From: a virus
IMG/VR virus record: IMGVR_UViG_3300021389_000087
Location: 1-32,673 of that record
Length of the DNA: 32,673 nucleotides
Direction: 5' to 3' (one strand)
A program made the position numbers and the translations under genes. Below the pieces are notes generated by a model, which made no database searches, was not told the DNA's origin, and worked only from the letters and a program-made list of their open reading frames with translations. Positions 1 to 6,500 of the stretch are shown piece by piece; within the stretch, counting starts at the first letter, position 1; each line of letters starts with the position of its first letter.

Positions 1-122
1 TAGGTATTTATACTGGTTTGTATAATGTGGCTAAAGAGTTAAAGCAAGAAGACAATATTAGATTCTATGCTGAAAGTGTAGGGAAGTTAAATAAGGTGCT
101 TGAAATTTTAATTGCACCATAA
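1..122 (+). CDS. 3' end of an unknown gene (cut by window edge)
   Basis: An open frame enters from the left edge (first whole codon at 3) and ends in TAA at 120-122, giving 39 C-terminal residues with a mixed charged/hydrophobic pattern that looks like a helical tail (ending K-V-L-E-I-L-I-A-P). It has the same strand and spacing as the genes that follow, so it is probably the previous member of the same + strand module. There is too little sequence to name a family, and it could be a chance frame of 40 codons. Confidence 0.5.
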   Translation, partial: GIYTGLYNVAKELKQEDNIRFYAESVGKLNKVLEILIAP

Positions 123-188
123 CGTATTTGGCTATGTGTAGTGCCGATATTGAAGAAATTACTACACTAATTAAATAAATACAAAATT

Positions 189-404
189 ATGAGTAAAGAA
201 CAGAACTTAGAAAACACGGACAAGGCATTACATATAGGTGGTGTTATATGCCGTTTTAACACTTCTGAAAAAAGAATGGTTAGAGTTATTTCTGGTGACG
301 ATAGTTTTATTGGTGAGGTAACAAAAATAGAATGGGACTTAGACCAATGGGCATACTTTGTAAACGGAGAATGGTATTGCCAATCTGAGATAAATGGCAT
401 ATAA
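189..404 (+). CDS. 71-aa hypothetical phage protein
   Basis: Starts at the ATG at 189 after an A/T-rich leader with no Shine-Dalgarno, as for the other genes here. The first half is polar (M-S-K-E-Q-N). The rest alternates beta-like stretches (H-I-G-G-V-I-C-R-F, M-V-R-V-I-S-G) and closes with a Trp/Tyr-rich segment (W-A-Y-F-V-N-G-E-W-Y-C). This suggests a small beta-sheet protein. No catalytic motif or membrane segment is visible and I do not recognise a family. It is separated from the helicase gene by 81 bases that hold two hairpins, so it may be transcribed apart from it or the hairpins may control read-through. Confidence 0.7.
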   Translation: MSKEQNLENTDKALHIGGVICRFNTSEKRMVRVISGDDSFIGEVTKIEWDLDQWAYFVNGEWYCQSEINGI

Positions 405-410
405 CACTAA

Positions 411-466
411 GATAAAATGCGTTTTAATGCAATTTATCGACTGTTGACCAACGTTTTAATGTTGGT
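411..466 (+). promoter_or_regulatory. Tandem hairpins with identical loops upstream of helicase
   Basis: Hairpin 1 pairs 411-420 with 429-438 (9 pairs, one A-A mismatch). Hairpin 2 pairs 447-452 with 461-466 (6 perfect pairs). Both display the same 8-nt loop GTTTTAAT closed by the same C-G pair, so the 10-mer CGTTTTAATG occurs at 420-429 and 452-461. Hairpin 2 is followed by GTTTT and could end transcription of the 71-aa gene. The matching loops over differing stems instead suggest a recognised RNA or DNA structure in the leader of the helicase gene. Confidence 0.55.
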
Positions 467-485
467 GTTTTAAAAATTAAATTAA

Positions 486-1727
486 ATGATTGAATTTAGA
501 GACTATCAAAAGAATATTATCAGTCAAGGAACTGAGATTCTAAAAGACAATGGATTCTTATATCTTGCAATGGAAGTCCGAACTGGAAAGACTTTAACAA
601 GTTTAGGTATTGCCGAAGAGATGGGTGTGGAACACGTATTGTTTCTTACTAAAAAGAAAGCTATATCATCTATTGTAGGTGATTATGACCTTATGTGTCC
701 TGCATCTTTTATATTGTTTACTATAAACTACGAGAGCATGCACAAGCTACCACAAAATATTAAGTGGGACATAGTTGTTATTGACGAGGCTCATAGTTTA
801 GGTGCTATACCTAAGCCTAACAAACGTGCTAAGGATGTCAAGGCACTAATAAAAAAGAACAAGAGTAAAGTAATTCTGATGTCAGGAACACCAACACCTG
901 AGTCGTACAGTCAAATGTATCACCAGGTGTATGGTATTCCAAACAACCCATTTAGAGAGTACGTAAGCTTCTATAAGTTTGCAAAGGACTATGTGAATGT
1001 AAAGCAGAGAATGATAAACTCTATGATGATTAATGACTACTCTAGAGGACTTGAAACGATTGTTGATAAGATGAACCCTTACACGATTAGATTTACCCAG
1101 AAAGAAGCAGGCTTTGAGAATGATATAGTTGAAGAAGTTTTAGAGGTCGAGATGGATGAGTTAACCTATAGCTTAAGTTCTAAACTAAAAAAAGATTTAG
1201 TTATTGAGGGCAGGGATGATGTTATACTTGCAGATACTCCAGTAAAACTTATGATGAAGCTTCATCAAATGTATAGTGGCACAGTGAAGTTTGAGAGTGG
1301 CAACTCCATGATACTTGACCTCAGTAAGGCTAAGTTTATTTATGACAACTTTTGTGTATCAAAGGTTGGAATATTCTACAAGTTTAAGGAGGAGCTGAAC
1401 GCACTAAAAGAAGTTTATGGGGATCAGTTGTGTACAGAGCTTGAAGAGTTTAATTCCACAGATAAAACCATAGCACTTCAGATTGTTAGTGGTCGTGAGG
1501 GGATTAGCTTACGTAATGCTGAGTTCCTGGTGTACTACAACATAGACTTCAGTGCTACAAGCTATTGGCAGAGTCGTGACCGAATGACAACCAAAAATAG
1601 CAAATTAAGTAAAGTTTTCTGGGTGTTTGCTAAGGATGGGATAGAGAAACAAATATACAAGGCAGTAATTCAAAAAAAGGATTACACACTTAAACACTTT
1701 AAAAAAGATTTATTAACTTTAAATTAA
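486..1727 (+). CDS. SNF2/DEAH-type superfamily 2 helicase
   Basis: A 413-aa ATP-dependent DNA helicase/translocase of superfamily 2, likely acting in phage replication or recombination. The N-terminal F-R-D-Y-Q is a Q-motif-like entry. Walker A is V-R-T-G-K-T (residues 31-36), Walker B is V-V-I-D-E-A-H (about 97-103), and motif III is M-S-G-T-P-T (about 132-137). The second lobe has motif V in G-R-E-G-I-S-L (about 336-342) and a motif VI-like Q-S-R-D-R (362-366). The usual second arginine of motif VI (R-x-x-R) is a threonine at 369. The length fits compact phage SNF2-like helicases without accessory domains. A VRR-NUC nuclease two genes downstream repeats a common phage pairing. The ATG at 486 follows an A/T-rich leader. 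Confidence 0.9.
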   Translation: MIEFRDYQKNIISQGTEILKDNGFLYLAMEVRTGKTLTSLGIAEEMGVEHVLFLTKKKAISSIVGDYDLMCPASFILFTINYESMHKLPQNIKWDIVVIDEAHSLGAIPKPNKRAKDVKALIKKNKSKVILMSGTPTPESYSQMYHQVYGIPNNPFREYVSFYKFAKDYVNVKQRMINSMMINDYSRGLETIVDKMNPYTIRFTQKEAGFENDIVEEVLEVEMDELTYSLSSKLKKDLVIEGRDDVILADTPVKLMMKLHQMYSGTVKFESGNSMILDLSKAKFIYDNFCVSKVGIFYKFKEELNALKEVYGDQLCTELEEFNSTDKTIALQIVSGREGISLRNAEFLVYYNIDFSATSYWQSRDRMTTKNSKLSKVFWVFAKDGIEKQIYKAVIQKKDYTLKHFKKDLLTLN

Positions 1728-1732
1728 ATATA

Positions 1733-1960
1733 ATGACATTAACAACTTTAGACAAAAATTTCCTCTATTCAATAGCAATAGAAAAAGCACAATGGCACAA
1801 TCGAGATGAAGGCAAACTCGAAGATTGTATTTCTTTTGAACTTAATAACATTGATGATGATGTGCCAGATCATGCAAAAATACCTGTTGAAACAACATTT
1901 ATTATGAGTATTGAAGACGCTAAATATCTTAAATCTTTTTTAGAAGTTGCTTTAAATTAA
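1733..1960 (+). CDS. 75-aa acidic hypothetical protein
   Basis: Begins 5 bases after the helicase stop and ends 6 bases before the next start, so it is clearly part of the same operon. It is acidic (D-D-D-V-P-D, E-D-C), with a first helix (F-L-Y-S-I-A-I-E-K-A) and a C-terminal helix (I-E-D-A-K-Y-L-K-S-F-L-E-V-A-L). No cysteine cluster, nuclease or membrane motif is visible. Position suggests an accessory to the helicase or nucleases, but that is only inference from neighbours. Confidence 0.75.
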   Translation: MTLTTLDKNFLYSIAIEKAQWHNRDEGKLEDCISFELNNIDDDVPDHAKIPVETTFIMSIEDAKYLKSFLEVALN

Positions 1961-1966
1961 ATTTTA

Positions 1967-2413
1967 ATGAGAACAAAAGTTGGTGAATTTAGGCAAGATG
2001 ATTACAATAAATACAATGATGTATCAATAAAAAAAGTTTGTGATTATTTAATAAAAAAAGATTTTAGTGTGCCTGATAAAGATGAAGATTACGACATTGA
2101 TATAATTGCATACAAGAATAATATTGAATATAGAATAGAGGTTGAGGTTAGAACTAAATTAAATTGGACTTCAGAAAAAGACTACCCATTTGATACAGTA
2201 TCTTTTTTAGGTAGAAAAGAAAAGTATTCTAAACCAAATATGTTTTGGTATTTTCTTGTTTCAAATGATATAAATAATTTTTTATTCTGTAGAAGCGATT
2301 ACATATTTAACAAACAATACCAGATTAAAAAACAAGTAGATACAAATAAAAGATATGGAATTGATATAGCATATCATGTTCCAAAACAATTATGTAAGTT
2401 TAGAACGTTTTAA
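1967..2413 (+). CDS. Possible PD-(D/E)XK-like nuclease-fold protein, 148 aa
   Basis: A 148-aa protein with an early helix (V-K-K/I-K-K-V-C-D-Y-L-I), then a D-x-D strand (D43-I-D45-I-I-A-Y) and a second strand R-I-E58-V-E60-V-R-T-K. This order of helix, Asp strand and E-x-(E/K) strand is that of the restriction-endonuclease-like core, though the expected final lysine is glutamate here, with K64 nearby. An aromatic-rich stretch follows (M-F-W-Y-F-L-V-S-N-D), like a core strand. Its stop overlaps the VRR-NUC start by one base (TAATG), implying translational coupling. A non-catalytic relative, or an unrelated fold, is possible. Confidence 0.55.
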   Translation: MRTKVGEFRQDDYNKYNDVSIKKVCDYLIKKDFSVPDKDEDYDIDIIAYKNNIEYRIEVEVRTKLNWTSEKDYPFDTVSFLGRKEKYSKPNMFWYFLVSNDINNFLFCRSDYIFNKQYQIKKQVDTNKRYGIDIAYHVPKQLCKFRTF

Positions 2414-2652
2414 TGACAGAACAACGTATACAAGGGAAGAGAATTAAAGAATTAGAATTAGAGGGTTACTATGTTATTAAGTTAATCAAGACCAATAAGA
2501 ACGGTATCCCTGATCTAATTGCAGTTCACCCAGATGGGAAGATACTTTTCAGTGAGATAAAAAAAGAAGGTGGGAGGTTGTCGGAGTTACAAAAGTATAG
2601 AATAAAAGAATTAGAAAAACATGGATTTAAAACAGAGGTTTACAGAGGATAA
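2413..2652 (+). CDS. VRR-NUC domain nuclease
   Basis: A stand-alone 79-aa VRR-NUC protein, a PD-(D/E)XK-superfamily nuclease seen in phages and in FAN1, usually acting on branched or junction DNA. The N-terminal E-Q-R-I-Q-G-K-R-I helix contains the conserved Gln/Glu. The core reads G-I-P33-D34-L-I-A, then S-E48-I-K50 (E-x-K catalytic pair), then G-G-R-L-S-E-L-Q60, where the Gln after the GG-x-L-S turn is typical. Length matches the minimal phage version. Its start overlaps the preceding stop by one base. Together with the helicase it probably forms a DNA-processing unit. Confidence 0.88.
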   Translation: MTEQRIQGKRIKELELEGYYVIKLIKTNKNGIPDLIAVHPDGKILFSEIKKEGGRLSELQKYRIKELEKHGFKTEVYRG

Positions 2653-2773
2653 GAATATAAAAAAAACTATACAAAAAGCACAACAGATGCTTGACTCATT
2701 ACCAAAAGGTAAGCAGAGAAGTAAGCTATTAAGAAAAATAATTAAATTAAAATTAAATGACAGAACCAATTGA
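2621..2773 (+). CDS. 50-aa basic protein overlapping both neighbours
   Basis: An ATG at 2621 inside the end of the VRR-NUC gene opens a 50-codon frame ending in TGA at 2771-2773. It covers the otherwise empty 104 bases between the nuclease and the next gene and overlaps that gene by 17 bases. The product is strongly basic and helical: it starts M-D-L-K-Q-R-F, with a middle M-L-D-S-L-P-K-G-K-Q-R-S-K-L-L-R-K-I-I. The P-K-G-K-Q-R-S turn between amphipathic helices looks protein-like. Overlapping starts and stops are common in this operon. It may bind DNA or RNA. It may also begin at the internal Met codon 23. Confidence 0.6.
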   Translation: MDLKQRFTEDKNIKKTIQKAQQMLDSLPKGKQRSKLLRKIIKLKLNDRTN

Positions 2774-3065
2774 TTTATTAAAAGAAAGACTTGAAGAAAT
2801 AAAAAAAGTTAGACAGGAAGCTAAAAAAAACAAACTGTTAACAATGGATTTACACAAAATAAACAACATCTACAACAGATATTATGCATCTATTGAGATA
2901 CTAAATAGGTCTACAGATGTTAGTTTTGTAAATAAAGGTATTGTATATAAAGATGTTAAAGACATATTAGTTTCTCAAGAAAACGAGATTCAAAACCTTA
3001 AAAGAAAAGTTGGTAAATTAAGGTATGACTTATCTAAAATTAAAAACGCTGACACAATAATGTAA
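2757..3065 (+). CDS. 102-aa coiled-coil protein
   Basis: A highly charged, helical protein. The N-terminus shows heptad spacing (L-L-K-E-R-L-E-E-I-K-K-V) and the C-terminus a second coiled coil (N-E-I-Q-N-L-K-R-K-V-G-K-L-R-Y-D-L). Between them lies a segment with N-N-I-Y-N-R-Y-Y. No signal, membrane or enzyme motif is visible. It starts within the 50-aa frame and ends 2 bases before the next gene. It is likely a small oligomeric accessory protein; no family recognised. Confidence 0.75.
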   Translation: MTEPIDLLKERLEEIKKVRQEAKKNKLLTMDLHKINNIYNRYYASIEILNRSTDVSFVNKGIVYKDVKDILVSQENEIQNLKRKVGKLRYDLSKIKNADTIM

Positions 3066-3067
3066 AT

Positions 3068-3256
3068 ATGATCATAAGTCCGTTAGATGAACAACGAGTA
3101 AAATACATAAACCATCTAATGGATAATATACATGACCAGTCAAGTGAGATATATGAAAGCCTTATAGATAAAGATTTTAATAAGGCAGAGGACAACATCA
3201 ATCAACTTATTTCAACCTTAGAAAATATAAAATCTTCTTTTAAAGACGAGATTTAG
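3068..3256 (+). CDS. 62-aa acidic helical hypothetical protein
   Basis: Last gene of the + strand module, ending in TAG 82 bases before the terminator stem. The sequence is two amphipathic helices (Q-R-V-K-Y-I-N-H-L-M-D-N-I and A-E-D-N-I-N-Q-L-I-S-T-L-E-N-I) joined by a charged turn. It resembles small phage helical proteins in general composition only. No function can be assigned. Confidence 0.7.
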   Translation: MIISPLDEQRVKYINHLMDNIHDQSSEIYESLIDKDFNKAEDNINQLISTLENIKSSFKDEI

Positions 3257-3338
3257 AAAAATTTTAGTATATTTGTCTTAATCAATTCTGTTTGGTTTAT
3301 GTAACTTTCTAATTGTTTACAAAAACTGGTTAATAGCG

Positions 3339-3366
3339 AAAGAGCCTCTTAATTGAGGCTTTTTTT
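3339..3366 (+). terminator. Intrinsic terminator between convergent operons
   Basis: AGCCTC (3343-3348) pairs with GAGGCT (3355-3360). The stem extends outwards by a G-T wobble and three A-T pairs, and six T residues follow at 3361-3366. It is a good + strand terminator. Read on the - strand the stem is followed only by CTCTTT, so termination of the virion operon here would be weaker. The - strand 49-aa gene stops within the T tract at 3365, so the signal is probably shared by both operons. Confidence 0.85.
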
Positions 3367-3514
3367 ATTTATTTTTTCTTTTCTTTCTCCGTTTCTTAGA
3401 TAGCTTAGACTTTTTAAATCCATCTGTTGCATAGTAAAGCTTTACTTGTTTGTCAGTAAACACTCTACCACTTGGACTTACATTTCTATTTCTACCTACT
3501 TTTTTAAATGGCAT
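3365..3514 (-). CDS. 49-aa very basic small phage protein
   Basis: Start ATG at 3514, two bases after the stop of the giant gene; TAA at 3365-3367. The product begins M-P-F-K-K-V-G-R-N-R-N-V-S-P-S-G-R-V-F-T and ends in a Lys/Arg tail (S-K-K-R-R-K-K-R-K-N-K). The middle contains V-K-L-Y-Y-A-T-D-G-F. The Ser-Pro-Ser-Gly turn, tight spacing and last-in-operon position support a real gene. The basic tail suggests nucleic-acid contact, for example a minor packaged protein, but this is inference. Confidence 0.7.
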   Translation of the reverse strand: MPFKKVGRNRNVSPSGRVFTDKQVKLYYATDGFKKSKLSKKRRKKRKNK

Positions 3515-3516
3515 AC

Positions 3517-6500
3517 TTAAAATATTTTACTTGAACTCTTTGATTTTCTTCTATTTGAAGGTCCAAAAATCCTGCTATTTTTTGGTATAGACCTTTGTTC
3601 TTTAGCCTTCTTTTTATCGTACTCTTCATTTAACTCTTGTATAGTTTTTATTTTTTTAGGTCTACCTCCCTTTCCTGGACCTTCTATTTGATACTTCGAG
3701 AAGTTTAATAATCTTAAAATATCTTTACCAATATCTCCATCCTTACCTATGTTTCCATAGTTCTCTACAAACTTGGCAATAGTTGGAGCAGGAACACTTG
3801 TAAATGTAGCAAGCTCTAAATATGCTTTTTGATAAGCCTCAGCTTTTTTTGCAGGGTCTTTTAATTTTGCTGCATACGCAAACTTTTCAGTTAAAGAAGC
3901 TGCAATGGATAATAACCCTACGGTTTTTACGTTATTACCTGCCCATGGCTTACCAGTAAATAAGTCTCCTGCCATTTGAAATAAATCTCCTACAATAAAT
4001 AACGCATTTAAGTTTCCAATCATAGCTGCCCTTAACAAATCTAACTTATCATCATCCCTCTCATCTCTAAGTATTCCTGGTAGTCCCATTGATACGTATT
4101 GGAAAAACACAGGCATGATAACATGATACATAAAAAATGTTCTAAGGTTTTGAGCCACTGTGCCTTTACCTGCCTTACGATCAAACTGTGATAGTTTTCT
4201 GTTTAGGTTTCTAATAGCCACAATCTCCTTTCTTAGATACTGTTTAGGTGTAGTCAAGAACATATTAAGACCTCTATATAAAGGGTCTTTAGTCTGATAG
4301 TAATCTTTATCCTGAAGGTCACCAGACTGTTGTGTTCTTTTAGTGTCTCTTTCAAATAACTTTACGGCATAATCTATTGCCTCCTGCTCTGTTGCTCCTG
4401 GATTCTTCTTTTTAAATTGTGCCTTGTAGTACGAATAGTTTGGCATACCTCCAAGAAAAATTGCAGACTTGTCACCAAACTTAGTTGTCCACATCGCAAA
4501 GTTAACTATCCAGTCCTTTGTACCTGCAGGCACAAATTTTTTCATATTAGCATCAGAATATGTCTCAATGGCTCTCATAATACTGGTACGCTGCCTATCC
4601 TTCATGTAGACCGAGTTGTCTCTGATCTCTTTATAAACCTTCAGCATTTCAACCTTGTTCTTCGCAGCATACTTTAAGTAGTTTAAAGGACCTATGTCAT
4701 TAGCATATGTTATGAAAGACGTTAACTGCTTAATCATAATAACAGGACTTATAGCTAACCTTGATAGTATGAACACGTTATTCATTGCGTTTACAATTGT
4801 ATTATTTCTAGAGTCAGAAGTGCCTCTAGAAGCAATTTTATCAATAATTGCTAACGTATACTTATATACATCTTTACCATGAATCTTAGTTATTGCATCG
4901 GATATATATTTATTGTTAAACAACTTAGACATATCCCTAACAACCTCTCCATAGGCAGCAAAGTATTCCATCTGGTTTAGGTATGTGTTTAATACATCCA
5001 TCATATCCATACTCTTTATAGCCTTATTACTATTCTCCCTAACCTTTGTTCCTGATGCTCCTACTGCAGTAGAGTAAATGTTTCTTGCGTTTTGAAGGTC
5101 TAATATGGATGCTTCTTCCTGGTCAACACCTTCCCTATAAATTGTTCCTGCGTAGAATTCATTCCAGGGTAAGTCAGTTCTGTAAAGTTTCTTATACGCA
5201 TCGTTATAGTGATTGTATAGAAATGGATATAGTTCATTAACCTGCCAGTCAGCAGTTTCTTTTACCTTTGGGTCAAGTAAGGCAATCATCTCACTCATTA
5301 CTCTTTCGGCATTCTCTTCATTTAGAGCCTGAATAGCCTCCCTTTCTGCCTTAGTTGCATCTTTTGGAATGGTTTTTATTCCATACATTTCAGGATTAGC
5401 AAAAGACTTTCTATTTGCAGGGTCTTTATACATATTGTATAAGTAAGCAATTTGATTCTGAGACTTAGGTGATAGTGGTACACCATCTTGAATCATTATA
5501 CCTGTATCTTTTGCAAGTCTATTTTGTCTTGATTGTTTCTTCCAATTTTTACCATATAATCCTTTTAAGTGTTCTTGAATCAACTGCTCAACAAGCATCA
5601 TTCTTCCCTTAAATAACCTAGTTGCCTCGTCTACTCTTTCTGTAAACATTTCCTGAAGGTTTCCTCCATACATTTCTCCAGGCAACTTATCTAGTCGGTC
5701 CATTAAAGAAAATAAATCTTCAGCAGAACCAAAGAAGTTTCTATCTATGCCCTCTCTCAATGATCTTAAAAATCTTTTTATTACATTCTGAGTGTCTCTC
5801 TTAGCTTTTTCGTTTTCAAAAATCTTTTTTATTTTATTCAACTCATCAAAAGCATCAGGTTCATTCATGTCAATTTTATTGCCTGTAATAGCTTCGTATC
5901 CTAACTCAAATTGTTGTAAATAGTATAAGTGTTGTTCTCTAATTTGTTCTTTTAACTGAGACCTACCATCCTCAATCATTTCCTTTAATGTTTGAACAAT
6001 CTGGTCTAACTGTTCTACCTTAGTTTCGTTTGTGTCTTCAAGTTGAAGGGTATTGATATACATCATAGCCAACTCTAAGTCAACCATCTCACTTCTAGTG
6101 TCTTCAGTTTGATTAACCTCTGCAGCTAGTTCATTGAATCTATTTTGTAAATTTACTAAAGCATCACCTATCTGTGCAGGAGTTGCCTTGTCATTTAAAA
6201 TTATAGAGTTTATAAAGTCAATTCTTTTTCTAATATCGTCAGATATTTTTACTGGCTTTTTTCTTCCAGATTCTACCTTTGAATACTTTTTGTTTAGTAT
6301 TAATTTTATCTGTGCCTGAAGAGATTTTACATTTGTTTTGTTTACAAACTCAATAACCTCCTTCATTAAATTCTCAATGTTACCTGCATTAACATCATTA
6401 ACTTTATTCACTAAATCAATAGCATCCTTCTTAGTATACAATGCTTTAGGAAGCGACTGACGAATAAAGTTTCTCAGTGCAGTCTTCTGCTTCTGCAGGT

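Noticed and set aside
136-167. 7-bp inverted repeat (GTGTAGT/ACTACAC) before the 71-aa gene
   Set aside because: An 18-nt loop and no T tract make it a poor terminator, and nothing else supports a role.
167-400. 77-codon - strand frame with a hydrophobic end
   Set aside because: It is antisense to the 71-aa gene on the strand used by the whole local operon, and the apparent membrane tail comes from AT-rich leader DNA.
3257-3338. Possible small RNA between the last + strand gene and the terminator
   Set aside because: Only 82 bases of AT-rich sequence without a promoter box or stable fold; it is better read as the 3' untranslated end.
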